This document shows positions 9,225-17,466 of a stretch of DNA of 64,000 nt, in pieces. The stretch covers positions 62,001-126,000 of the forward strand of contig NZ_JBQCJW010000007.1 of NCBI RefSeq assembly GCF_051967575.1, read 5' to 3'. How positions within the stretch are numbered: position 1 is the first letter of the stretch; each line of letters starts with the position of its first letter. The translations under genes were made by a program, and so were the position numbers. Source of the stretch: Solibacillus silvestris_B. GTDB lineage: Bacteria; Bacillota; Bacilli; Bacillales_A; Planococcaceae. Below the pieces are notes generated by a model. The model was not told the DNA's origin. It searched no databases and saw only the letters and a program-made list of their open reading frames with translations.

Positions 9225-10277
9225 ATGAACGATATTTATGACGTTACGATAATTGGTGGAGGACCAAGTGGATTATATAGCGCGTTTTATTCAGGCTTAA
9301 GGGATTTAAAAACGAAAATTATAGAATTTCAACCGACATTAGGCGGCAAATTGCACGTTTATCCCGAAAAAATTATTTGGGATATTGGCGGCTTGCCTGC
9401 GACACCTGCACTACAAGTCATTGAAAATCTCATTAAACAGGGACTGACATTTAAGCCAACAGTATGTCTAAATACGAAAGTCGATTTCATCACAAAGAAA
9501 GATGATCTATTTGTGATTGAAACAAGTTCAGGCGAAAAACACTATTCAAAAAAAGTCATCGTTGCGGTAGGCGGAGGGATTATCAGTCCGATTAAATTGC
9601 ATATTGAAGGCGCTGAGAAATATGAAGTATCGAATTTGCATTATACAATTCGAGGCATTCAAAGCTTTAAGGACAAGTCACTGTTAATTTCAGGCGGCGG
9701 CAACTCGGCAATTGACTGGGCGAAAGATCTGATCGGCATTGCCAAAAAGATTACAGTAATATACCGGGGTGAAAAGCTTTCTGCCCATGAAGCGCAAATC
9801 CGTCATTTGCAGGAGAATGGTGTACCGATTATTACGAATACGCAAATTAAAACACTTGTGGCCAACGACACAAAGACAAAAATCGAAGAAGTCATTCTGG
9901 AAAATGTCGTTACAAACCAAACTTCGAAAATGGTTGTGGATGATGTACTTGTAAACCACGGCTATGACCGGGATTCTTCATTTTCTTTTGATGCTGCGCT
10001 TGCTCCGGAAAAAGATAAAGAGTATGACTATTATTATTTAACGGATGGAAAAGGGCTGACATCGGTTGACGGTATTTATGCAGTCGGCGATATCTCCAAG
10101 TATGAAAATAAAGTCTACTTGATTACCGGTACATTCCAGGATGCCGTCAATGCGATTAATGCCATCAAATTAAGCCTTGAACCAACGGCTGATCAGTATG
10201 CAAAAGTGTCATCACATAACGAAGTATTCGAAACACGAAACCGGGAAGTGATGAAGGAAATATTGGTGAAGGGGTAG
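9225..10277 (+). CDS. Ferredoxin/flavodoxin-NADP(+) reductase, thioredoxin-reductase-like (YumC/YcgT type)
   Basis: A 350-residue flavoprotein with the FAD-binding motif IIGGGPSGLYSAFYSG at the N-terminus and a second Rossmann motif ISGGGNSAIDWA (about 155-166) for NADPH. There is no CxxC redox pair, which separates it from thioredoxin reductase and fits the YumC-type ferredoxin-NADP reductases of Firmicutes. It probably supplies electrons to a flavodoxin or ferredoxin; its place at the end of the Fur-controlled uptake operon suggests that the electrons help release iron from the imported siderophore (inference). I chose ATG 9225 because GGAG sits 8 bases upstream; an in-frame GTG at 9216 would overlap that site. 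The gap of 52 bases after the ATPase shows no terminator. Confidence 0.88.
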   Translation: MNDIYDVTIIGGGPSGLYSAFYSGLRDLKTKIIEFQPTLGGKLHVYPEKIIWDIGGLPATPALQVIENLIKQGLTFKPTVCLNTKVDFITKKDDLFVIETSSGEKHYSKKVIVAVGGGIISPIKLHIEGAEKYEVSNLHYTIRGIQSFKDKSLLISGGGNSAIDWAKDLIGIAKKITVIYRGEKLSAHEAQIRHLQENGVPIITNTQIKTLVANDTKTKIEEVILENVVTNQTSKMVVDDVLVNHGYDRDSSFSFDAALAPEKDKEYDYYYLTDGKGLTSVDGIYAVGDISKYENKVYLITGTFQDAVNAINAIKLSLEPTADQYAKVSSHNEVFETRNREVMKEILVKG

Positions 10278-10317
10278 CGCACGTAATACGATACATGTTT
10301 GAATACAAAGAAACGCC

Positions 10318-10350
10318 AACGCAAAAGCTCCCATCGCCTTTGCGTTTTTT
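10318..10350 (+). terminator. Terminator of the siderophore operon
   Basis: AACGCAAAAG pairs with CTTTGCGTT across a short loop and is followed by six T residues; it lies 40 bases after the reductase stop. Confidence 0.88.
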
Positions 10351-10460
10351 ATTTGCTTTTAATTATACAGGCACCGTATATCGCATCTTTGAAAAGCTTG
10401 CACCGTAATTTACAATAAAAGTAAAGTAATGCCAAAAATTATAAATGGGAGAGTTGTTGT

Positions 10461-10965
10461 ATGCCTTTACAAAGAATATTCGACTATAAATGGCTTCTTA
10501 TCGCCTGTATTGTACTGCTTGGGAAATTTTACCTTGTATCAGTTTTCATTCGTTTATACACTATCGGATGAGCACGTGAATGGTATGGTTATCGGTTCAC
10601 TTATTGATTGTGCGATTGTTGCGCCGGCGCTTCTTCTAGTGCAAAAACGAAAATGGTCAGTTAGAAATTTTGTTGTGTTCGTTGCAGCGGGAATATTGTT
10701 TGCACGCCTCGTCATTCCATCAGCATTTATCGAACCTTTCCGTTATTTAACATTTTCTGTGATTGAAAATGAAAATATGCATCAATTTAAAGTTTGGGGA
10801 AATACCGAGGACCAGCCCGCTTTTGTCATTGAGATGAAATATGAGCAAACAATTCATTTGATCGGCGGCATCGAAAAAAAGGCTAAGTATATCGGGATTT
10901 ATGCGGACGATCCAGTAACGCTTCGCCGGGAAATCGAGTTGGCGATGGAATCGGGAATAGTGTAA
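10461..10965 (+). pseudogene. Decayed membrane-protein gene (frameshift near 10,555; probable internal deletion)
   Basis: The natural start appears to be ATG 10461, preceded by GGGAGAG at 7-base spacing, encoding MPLQRIFDYKWLLIACIVLL and a hydrophobic N-terminal helix, but this frame stops at 10571. The remaining coding signal continues in the +1 frame (SDEHVNGMVIGSLID, then hydrophobic segments, then a soluble tail with YIGIYADDPVTLRREIELAM) to the stop at 10965. A one-base shift around 10,550 would join the two. The second frame is also open upstream to 10429, but that extension has no good Shine-Dalgarno. The switch from membrane segments to the soluble C-terminus is abrupt, as if a middle part were lost. 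It resembles Bacillus integral membrane proteins often mislabelled beta-carotene 15,15'-monooxygenase; that link is weak. Confidence 0.5.
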
Positions 10966-11018
10966 AAGGTGAATGTGTTGGGTATGTAATAGAAGATGCA
11001 ATAAAATGAGGTGAAAAG

Positions 11019-11519
11019 ATGAATATACGAATATTAGGTTATAAAGATGCGTCACAATACAAAAAAATACGACTTCAAGCATTATACAATTACCCAGCAT
11101 TATTTAGCTCGTCATACGAACATGAAAAAAATTACACGATTCAAGAAATTGAACAACGCCTTCGCCCGCAAGCCGAAAAATTCACTCTCGGGGTATTTGA
11201 GGGGGAACGATTGATCGGGATTGTTGCATTTGTGCGGGAAACGAGTGCAAAGCTATATCATAAAGGACATATTATGGGGATGTACGTCGTCCCGGAAGCA
11301 AGAGAAAAAGGTGCAGCTCGGATGATGCTGGAAGAGCTGTTTCGATTATTGCGGAAAAATGATGGGCTTGAGCAGATTCATTTGACAGTCGGATCATCAA
11401 ACGAACAGGCGATTGCGCTTTATGAATCTCTTCAATTCAAGCAATATGCTATAGAGCAAAAGGCATTGAAAATCGATGGGATCTATTATGATGAATTATG
11501 GATGGTGAAAAATCTTTAA
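11019..11519 (+). CDS. GNAT-family N-acetyltransferase
   Basis: A 166-residue acetyltransferase with the GNAT fold: beta strand FTLGVFEGERLIGIVAFV, motif A strand GHIMGMYVVPEAREKGAARM with the acetyl-CoA pyrophosphate-binding turn (R-E-K-G-A-A), and motif B (IHLTVGSSNEQAIALYESLQ) containing the usual Asn and Tyr. The substrate (amino group of a small molecule or protein) is not predictable. GAGGTG lies upstream of ATG 11019. It stands alone, 53 bases after the decayed gene, and ends at a strong bidirectional terminator shared with the convergent ABC operon. Confidence 0.9.
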   Translation: MNIRILGYKDASQYKKIRLQALYNYPALFSSSYEHEKNYTIQEIEQRLRPQAEKFTLGVFEGERLIGIVAFVRETSAKLYHKGHIMGMYVVPEAREKGAARMMLEELFRLLRKNDGLEQIHLTVGSSNEQAIALYESLQFKQYAIEQKALKIDGIYYDELWMVKNL

Positions 11520-11522
11520 TTT

Positions 11523-11566
11523 AAAAAGCTGTGCTAAAAGCCGATGAGACCTTTAGCACAGCTTTT
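11523..11566. terminator. Bidirectional terminator between the acetyltransferase and ABC operon
   Basis: AAAAAGCTGTGCTAAA (11523-11538) pairs with TTTAGCACAGCTTTT (11552-11566); T runs occur on both strands. A closely similar hairpin sits at 40577-40619. Confidence 0.88.
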
Positions 11567-11590
11567 CCCCTTTATAAGCATAGGTCACAC

Positions 11591-11654
11591 AGCAATGAGG
11601 GCATTGCTGCATGCCGCTGAGGAATTATCCGAAAAACTTCGGCAATTCTTTTTT
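11591..11654. terminator. Two further hairpins in the convergent intergenic region
   Basis: AGCAATG (11591-11597) and CATTGCT (11602-11608) form a perfect 7-bp stem with a 4-base loop. A second stem pairs GAATTATCCGAA (11622-11633) with TTCGGCAATTC (to about 11648), followed by seven T residues in the plus direction; the latter may be a back-up terminator for rightward transcription. It lies directly next to the end of the permease gene. Confidence 0.55.
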
Positions 11655-11658
11655 TGCT

Positions 11659-13380
11659 TTATATTGCAGATCCGGCAGAACCTTTCGATAAACGTTCTGA
11701 AATGATGAGCACAATCAAGATCAGTATGATTTGCAATACACCGTATGCACAAGCCGTCCCAAACTTAAATGCGTACAGCTTTTGGAAAATCGCAACCGAT
11801 AATGGGATTGTTGATGTGTTATAAATTAAAATCGATGCAACAAACTCCCCAATGCTTTGCACGAAAGCTAATAATGTCCCAGCAAGAACGCCTGACAATG
11901 TAAGCGGGATGACAATCTTTCTGAATGTGTACCACCATGTCGCCCCCAAACTGCGCGACGCTTCTTCCACTGATTGATCGAGCTGCATAAGGGAAGCGGA
12001 AGTCGACCTGAATACAAGCGGCAGATGGCGGATAAAGTAGGCGAGCGGCAAAATCCAAAACGAGCCGATTAATACTTGGTTGAATGTAAATACGCTTTCA
12101 GTCGAGAACGCCGCGATTAAATTTACCGCAACGACTGTGCCAGGCAATGCCCATGGAATGGTGATTAAAATATCGAGCATCGTTTTCCCTTTAAAACTAA
12201 GTCTGACCATTGCATACGCTGCAGCAACACCGAATATAATATTGCCGACTGTTGCGATGAAGCCCATTTGCAGCGAGTTCCAGATTGGTCGCCATGTCCT
12301 TTCATCGGTAAACAGCGCTTTATAATGATCAAGCGTATATTCGGTCGGCAAAATTTGGATTGTCCAAGCACCATCTTTTGAAAAAGAAATTAGCACGAGC
12401 ACTAAAATCGGCAATATTAAAATAAGGGTGCCTATGAATGAAAGGGCGACCGCTAAATATTTCAATGGCTTTGAACTTACCTCTGAACGGTGCACACTCA
12501 CACCTTTGCTCAAGTTTTGATAGTTGCGCCGGTTTTGATACCAACGCATAATAAGCAAAAATGTAATCGACACAATCGATAAAATCGTGGACTGTGTCGC
12601 CGCCATGTCCAAGTTGCCGTTCGTGCGCGATAAATAAATTTGCATTGTCATCGTTCGTTCCACCCCAAACATCAGAGGGGCCGTATAGGATGCCATCGAC
12701 ACCATGAATACGAGGAGGGACGAAGCGATTAAAGAAGGAGTAAGCATCGGTAAAATGATTTTCCTCCAAACACGAATACGGCTGGCACCTAAACTTGTAG
12801 CAGCTTCTTCCAATGATGGATCAAGCCCTTTAATCGCTGCCGAAGCCGTCAAGTAAAAATACGTATACATCGTGAACGTATGGACGACGATCACACCCCA
12901 AATCCCTTTCAATGAAAAAGGAACATCCTCCAAACTAAGCAGTTGCTGGAATAGCCGAGGGAAGATGCCGCTTTCCCCGTACAAAAATGTGAACGATAAT
13001 ACTCCGACCAACGGCGGCAGCGCCATTGGTACCAACACTAAAACGGATAGTATTCTTCTTCCTGGAAAATCATAGCGCTCTAGTAAAAACGCCATTGCCA
13101 CACCTACAATCGCACAGCAAACAACACTGATGACAGATATATAAAAACTATTCCAAAGCGCCTCTAAATTCGCTGTACTTTCCAAACTGAAAAACTTCGT
13201 ATAATTTGCGAGTTTATCATCACCTGCAAAGCTTTGAACAAATGTTGTATAAAACGGATAAATGACATAAGCAAATAAAATCAGAAAGAGCGGAGAGACG
13301 AGAATATATACAAAATAGCGTGACTGTGTAAGACGAGACCACCAATTCGCTTTGTAAGTGTCAACGGTTTCTTTGCTCAT
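11659..13380 (-). CDS. ABC transporter permease with two fused MetI-type domains (FbpB/ThiP-like)
   Basis: A 573-residue membrane protein carrying two complete MetI-like permease domains in one chain, so a single polypeptide could form the whole channel. Each half has an EAA loop that contacts the ATPase: EEAATSLGASRIRVWRKIIL (from residue 191) and EEASRSLGATWWYTFRKIVI (from residue 472). About twelve membrane segments are predicted by eye. This architecture is typical of ferric-iron (FbpB), thiamine (ThiP) and some phosphonate or sugar-phosphate importers. It is the last gene of a three-gene operon after the binding protein and ATPase, 15 bases from the latter. No Fur-type box is visible upstream of the operon, so iron as substrate is not supported by regulation. 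Confidence 0.9.
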   Translation of the reverse strand: MSKETVDTYKANWWSRLTQSRYFVYILVSPLFLILFAYVIYPFYTTFVQSFAGDDKLANYTKFFSLESTANLEALWNSFYISVISVVCCAIVGVAMAFLLERYDFPGRRILSVLVLVPMALPPLVGVLSFTFLYGESGIFPRLFQQLLSLEDVPFSLKGIWGVIVVHTFTMYTYFYLTASAAIKGLDPSLEEAATSLGASRIRVWRKIILPMLTPSLIASSLLVFMVSMASYTAPLMFGVERTMTMQIYLSRTNGNLDMAATQSTILSIVSITFLLIMRWYQNRRNYQNLSKGVSVHRSEVSSKPLKYLAVALSFIGTLILILPILVLVLISFSKDGAWTIQILPTEYTLDHYKALFTDERTWRPIWNSLQMGFIATVGNIIFGVAAAYAMVRLSFKGKTMLDILITIPWALPGTVVAVNLIAAFSTESVFTFNQVLIGSFWILPLAYFIRHLPLVFRSTSASLMQLDQSVEEASRSLGATWWYTFRKIVIPLTLSGVLAGTLLAFVQSIGEFVASILIYNTSTIPLSVAIFQKLYAFKFGTACAYGVLQIILILIVLIISERLSKGSAGSAI

Positions 13381-13395
13381 TGTGTGCCTCCTCCC

Positions 13396-14466
13396 TTATT
13401 CTCCGAGAAAATAAATATTTTGTTTTGGGATATGCAAATCAATTGTATGACCGGCTTGCTTTATTGCCGTACCTCGACTAATAATCATCGCTTTTAATGT
13501 CGTATTATTCCATTTTAAAAAATAGTTTACGCTGAGACCCGTAAATTCGGTCAGCTCGATTATGCCGGAAATCGTGTTGTCGCCAGCACCACTTTCAAAT
13601 GCTTCCGGGCGTATCGATACATAAATTTCATCACCGACATTTACTTGCAGCCCTTTTGCCAAGTTTTCGGTTAAGCCTTGTAAAGTAAGGCCATTTTCAT
13701 TCGCAACAGTGATCGTTTCATCATTAATCGACTGTACTTTCATTTCGAGCAAATTGGTTTCACCGATGAAAGTAGCGACAAAGCGGTTGTTTGGGCGATG
13801 GTAAATTTCCTGCGGGGTGCCGATTTGCTTCACAACACCGTTTTCCATTACCATAATCCGATCAGACATCGCCATTGCTTCAGTTTGATCATGTGTTACG
13901 TATATAGTTGTCACACCGAGCTCTGATTGAATACGCTTAATCTCAATCCGTGTTTCTTCCCGAAGCTTTGCGTCCAAGTTGGATAACGGTTCATCAAGCA
14001 GCAATATATCCGGCTCGATGACGAGAGCGCGGGCCAAGGCAACACGCTGCTGCTGTCCGCCAGATAGCTCATTGATTTTACGAGAGCCATATGGACCTAA
14101 ATGAACAAGCCCGCGAATACGATCCACCTTTTCTTTAATTGCCTTTTTATCGTATTTTCGGATTTCAAGACCAAACGCAATATTTTCATCGACTGTCATA
14201 TGCGGAAAGAGCGCATAGTTTTGAAACACCATGCCGATATTGCGCTTATTTGGCTGTAAAGTTGTGACATCGTGATCGTCAAAATAAATCTTTCCTGTGG
14301 ATGGGTAATAAAAACCGGCTATCATACGCAATGTTGTCGTCTTGCCGCAGCCGCTTGGACCTAAAAATGTAAAGAATTCGCCGGATTTAATATCTAAATC
14401 CAAATCATCGACACCCAATACATCACCGAATTTTTTTGAAACATCTTGAATACGAACAGCTTTCAT
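13396..14466 (-). CDS. ABC transporter ATP-binding protein with TOBE domain
   Basis: A 356-residue importer ATPase of the PotA/FbpC/PhnT group. Visible: Walker A GPSGCGKTT, Q-loop MVFQNYALFPHM, signature ELSGGQQQRVALARALV, Walker B LLLDEPLSNLD, switch His in YVTHDQTEAMA, then a C-terminal regulatory part with TOBE-like strands (about 235-355). ATG 14466 has AGGGGG 9 bases upstream; an in-frame GTG three bases earlier is an alternative start. It should dimerise and drive the fused permease encoded 15 bases downstream. The terminator-like hairpin just upstream (14507-14530) probably lowers its expression relative to the binding protein. Confidence 0.92.
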   Translation of the reverse strand: MKAVRIQDVSKKFGDVLGVDDLDLDIKSGEFFTFLGPSGCGKTTTLRMIAGFYYPSTGKIYFDDHDVTTLQPNKRNIGMVFQNYALFPHMTVDENIAFGLEIRKYDKKAIKEKVDRIRGLVHLGPYGSRKINELSGGQQQRVALARALVIEPDILLLDEPLSNLDAKLREETRIEIKRIQSELGVTTIYVTHDQTEAMAMSDRIMVMENGVVKQIGTPQEIYHRPNNRFVATFIGETNLLEMKVQSINDETITVANENGLTLQGLTENLAKGLQVNVGDEIYVSIRPEAFESGAGDNTISGIIELTEFTGLSVNYFLKWNNTTLKAMIISRGTAIKQAGHTIDLHIPKQNIYFLGE

Positions 14467-14506
14467 CACATCGAACCCCCTTCACCCATAACAAACTAGG
14501 AAAAGA

Positions 14507-14530
14507 AAGACCTCTTCATGCAGAGGCCTT
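14507..14530 (-). terminator. Internal attenuating terminator after the binding-protein gene
   Basis: On the minus strand AAGGCCTCT pairs with AGAGGTCTT (one G-U), followed by TCTTTTC. It lies 12 bases after the binding-protein stop and before the ATPase, a common way to make more binding protein than membrane components. Confidence 0.65.
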
Positions 14531-14541
14531 CCTTGCGAAAA

Positions 14542-15633
14542 TTATTTACCTTTGCCTTTAATATTTGTATCCCAATGTTCCATCCATTCCGCTTCTTTGT
14601 CAGCCATCATTTGCCAGTCGATATCCATCGTTTTCAAATCCAAATCTTTATACCAATCCGGCATTGAGTCAGCAGAGATATCCGTACGTGTCGGGATTTG
14701 ATAATATTCTTCGGAAAGCTCGACCATTGTATCTTGCTCAAATAGGAATTCCATGAATAATTTTGCGTTGTCCGCATTTTTCGCATTGTTCACAATACCG
14801 ACAGCATCTACTAAAATCGGCGCCCCGCTTTCCGGATAAATGAAATCAAATGTATAATCAGTCGTATGTTTTTTCAGTAAAATATCTTGTAAGTTCCATA
14901 ACGAAATTGAACCTTCCTGGCGTGCAAGTTTTAAATACAATGCATTCGGGTCTTGCGTATATTCCTTTGTATTGGCATCTAATTTTTTCAGCCAGTCATA
15001 GCCTTTTGAAGGATCATCAGCGCCTTGACGATAAATCATAGCCGAATAGATTGTGCGCATCGTTCCCGAAGCCAGTACACCACGGATTAAAATTTCGTCC
15101 TTCCATTTTGGGTCAAGCAAGTCGTCCCAATCTTGAGGACCTTCCTCAGGCGAGATAACATCGCTGTTAATCATAATAACTTCAGGTAAAAGCATTTCAC
15201 CGACCCAGCGATTTTGTTCATCTTTATGAAGTGTGTCAATTGCATCGATAAAGGAAGGATTCCATTGCAGCAGCAAATCCTCATCCGCAGCGACCATCAT
15301 AGCTGCCTGTGTGCCGCCCCACCAAAAATCGCCTTGAGGATTCGCTTTTTCACCACGGACACGCTCCAAAATCTGCTGTGCGCCCATCGTCATGTATTCA
15401 ACATCAATATCAGGGTAGCGTTCATTGAATTTTTCAATAACCCCTTGCACCATTCCTTCATCACGCCCCGTATAAATAACGAGCTTGCCGGAAGGGTTTT
15501 CTTCCTTTGCACCTTCTGCTGTATCACTGCCGCCCTGTGTTGACTCGTTTGTCGTCTCGTCATCGCCATTACATGCAGCTAAAACTAATAAAAGAGCTGT
15601 GAGAATAAGAGATAGCCAAGTGAATCTTTTCAT
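14542..15633 (-). CDS. ABC transporter substrate-binding lipoprotein, family 1 (Fe3+/phosphonate/sugar-phosphate type)
   Basis: A 363-residue lipoprotein with lipobox LAAC (Cys21) and an acidic linker. The mature part begins GKLVIYTGRDEGMVQGVIEK and continues with FNERYPDIDVEYMTMGAQQI and GDFWWGGTQAAMMVAADEDL, matching the FbpA/AfuA/PhnS-like class of binding proteins used with fused ThiP-type permeases. A Tyr pair occurs near the C-terminus (EEYYQIPTRTD), reminiscent of but not identical to the iron-coordinating Tyr pair of FbpA. The ligand may be ferric iron, 2-aminoethylphosphonate or a sugar phosphate; sequence alone does not decide. AAGGAGG lies 8 bases from the ATG. First gene of the operon. 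Confidence 0.88.
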   Translation of the reverse strand: MKRFTWLSLILTALLLVLAACNGDDETTNESTQGGSDTAEGAKEENPSGKLVIYTGRDEGMVQGVIEKFNERYPDIDVEYMTMGAQQILERVRGEKANPQGDFWWGGTQAAMMVAADEDLLLQWNPSFIDAIDTLHKDEQNRWVGEMLLPEVIMINSDVISPEEGPQDWDDLLDPKWKDEILIRGVLASGTMRTIYSAMIYRQGADDPSKGYDWLKKLDANTKEYTQDPNALYLKLARQEGSISLWNLQDILLKKHTTDYTFDFIYPESGAPILVDAVGIVNNAKNADNAKLFMEFLFEQDTMVELSEEYYQIPTRTDISADSMPDWYKDLDLKTMDIDWQMMADKEAEWMEHWDTNIKGKGK

Positions 15634-16215
15634 ACAATGTTCCTCCTTAATAAATATTTTTACTTCGGAATCAGGAATAATTCACATACATTCCGTCTCC
15701 ATTCTAACTTCAATATTTTTAATATTCAATTAAATATATCCAACCTTATTAATTTTTTACAGTTTACTAGACAGAAAAGTGCAAAAAAAGAGATGACTTG
15801 TTGTTCTATACCCGGAAAATGGAAATAAAACAATATGTTTTCAGAAGCGTTGAATTTTCTTGAGGGGAAAGGGTGTACAAAGTTTCGACGGCATATGCGT
15901 AAAAGCAACCTGTCAATCGGCTTTAGTGTGAAATATACTTCGCAAAGTTTTTTTCAACTTCATCATACGTTTATGTAAGTTTCCAAATAATTGCTTCGAC
16001 CTGATTTTATACTTCCATTTTATGATTTGGACAACAACAGTTAGAAGGCAGAATCATCTTAACGGAAATTTTGTTTTATTTGCGCATATTAAGGGAATTA
16101 TAAACATGTTTGCACAAGAGCATTTTGTTCATTTATGAAGAATGAACCCCAATCCGCTTATTCGTGCAGTTTATATGAAGATTCAAGGAAATTATTTTAC
16201 TGAAGGAGTGAAAAT
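15634..16215. other. 582-base divergent intergenic region
   Basis: AT-rich spacer between the leftward ABC operon and the rightward PPOX genes. It must hold two divergent promoters, but I see no hexamer pair good enough to name, no Fur-type palindrome and no convincing reading frame. Short open frames here lack Shine-Dalgarno sites. Confidence 0.5.
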
Positions 16216-16623
16216 ATGAGCAATCGTAATAGAGATATCGCATTGCAAATTTTGAATGAAAACAGTATTGGCGTTATGGCGACGAATAATAACGGTGTAC
16301 CCAATTCACGCTATATGACCTTTCATTATGTCGAATCCAAGCTATATACAGTTGCGAAAAGGGATTCTGCAGTAGTGCGCGAAATTGCTGAGTATGGCAG
16401 CACACATATTTTATTAGGGTATGAAAGTGACGGCATATTCGAAACATTTTTGGAAATTGAAGGCAATGCGACGACTACATTGCACGATGTTGTGAAACAG
16501 CAATTGCTTGAAAAATACCCGGCACATGCAGATGAGGATTTTGTTGTCATTCAAATAACTCCGCTTCGCATGAGAATTATGAACAAAGACGGCAAAAATC
16601 AGGAAGAAGTTCATTTAATATAG
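16216..16623 (+). CDS. Pyridoxamine 5'-phosphate oxidase-fold protein (general stress protein 26-like), copy 1
   Basis: A 135-residue split-barrel flavin-binding-fold protein: IALQILNENSIGVMATNNNG, then SRYMTFHYVESKLYTVAKRD, then EYGSTHILLGYESDG. It is small and lacks the C-terminal region of true PdxH, so an oxidase acting on pyridoxamine phosphate is unlikely; members of this group bind FMN, F420 or haem, or have no known activity. GAAGGAG precedes ATG 16216. It is followed 12 bases later by a paralogue with the same plan (HNIGTMATL, VRYMTFTNEDFVLYT, THILLGYTKED), so the pair arose by tandem duplication and may form a heterodimer. Confidence 0.8.
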   Translation: MSNRNRDIALQILNENSIGVMATNNNGVPNSRYMTFHYVESKLYTVAKRDSAVVREIAEYGSTHILLGYESDGIFETFLEIEGNATTTLHDVVKQQLLEKYPAHADEDFVVIQITPLRMRIMNKDGKNQEEVHLI

Positions 16624-16635
16624 GGGGGATGCTTA

Positions 16636-17040
16636 ATGGAAACATTAAAGGAAAAAATACTTTCAATTATCAATAAGCATAATATCGGAACAATGGCTAC
16701 ACTAAAAGTTCGCCAACCTTATGTGCGCTATATGACGTTTACGAATGAGGATTTTGTGCTGTATACGACGACGACTGAGGAATCTCAAAAGGTAATGGAT
16801 CTGCAGGAAAATCCGTACACGCATATTTTATTAGGCTATACGAAAGAAGATATGGATGCACCATATGTCGAAATTACAGCAAAACTAAGTGAAATTAAAG
16901 ATGATACATTAAAGCTGAAAATTACGAACTTCTTTAAAGATATGTTTACTTCTGAAGATGGTGACATGATTACGCTTCAATTGGAACCGATCACGATTAA
17001 ATTAATGAACGATGGAGAGCCGCAAATTTTGAATTTCTAA
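16636..17040 (+). CDS. Pyridoxamine 5'-phosphate oxidase-fold protein, copy 2
   Basis: A 134-residue paralogue of the preceding gene, sharing the strand order and the IGTMATL, RYMTF and THILLGY blocks but diverged elsewhere. The Shine-Dalgarno GGGGGG lies 7 bases before the ATG, in the short gap after copy 1, so the two are co-transcribed. A homo- or heterodimer binding a flavin at the interface would be the expected form for the family; the substrate is unknown. The hairpin at 17052-17085 ends the pair. Confidence 0.8.
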   Translation: METLKEKILSIINKHNIGTMATLKVRQPYVRYMTFTNEDFVLYTTTTEESQKVMDLQENPYTHILLGYTKEDMDAPYVEITAKLSEIKDDTLKLKITNFFKDMFTSEDGDMITLQLEPITIKLMNDGEPQILNF

Positions 17041-17051
17041 TAGGAAAGCTA

Positions 17052-17085
17052 AAGAGCAATGACATCCCTTTGTCGTTGCTCTCTT
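17052..17085 (+). terminator. Terminator after the PPOX gene pair
   Basis: AAGAGCAATGACA pairs with TGTCGTTGCTCT (one G-U) around a short loop; the T run after it is weak (CTCTT). Confidence 0.65.
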
Positions 17086-17466
17086 GCATATTCAGGACAA
17101 TTATTGCAATCCAACTCGGAACATAGGATTAATCTCTTTTGTAAAGCTGTACAGAAAGTAAAGAAATATCATATGAACATACTGATTTTAGAGCAGCGGT
17201 GAAATAATCTTCTAAGCTTTCAATACAGCAAAAAAGTATTGAAGTTATTTTGAAATACAATACATGTGTCTTTTAGATTAATGGGAGTAGTTAAAAATCC
17301 GTATAGCCACGATATACTCTACATATATGTCAGAACTCTTTCATCACTTGAATAGCAGTTGAATAATGTTAATAAATGACAACAAATTGTAATTATTGCA
17401 GGAAATTATTATATATTAATATGTTAAGATTTCTATTGAACAAAATAATTTTACGGGGGATTCACC
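17086..17466. other. 381-base upstream region of the second chemoreceptor
   Basis: AT-rich and without a credible reading frame. It must carry the promoter of the chemoreceptor gene. A weak sigma-D-like element (TAAA at 17292, CGATAT at 17310) does not have the right spacing, so no promoter is called. Confidence 0.45.

Noticed and set aside
15214..15543. 109-codon plus-strand frame
   Set aside because: Antisense to the well-supported binding-protein gene.
15634..16215. Fur or other metal box upstream of the fused-permease operon
   Set aside because: No palindrome of the GATAATnATTATC or Zur type is present.
17292..17315. Possible sigma-D promoter (TAAA ... CGATAT) before the second chemoreceptor gene
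   Set aside because: Spacing and the GCCGATAT core do not fit when counted.
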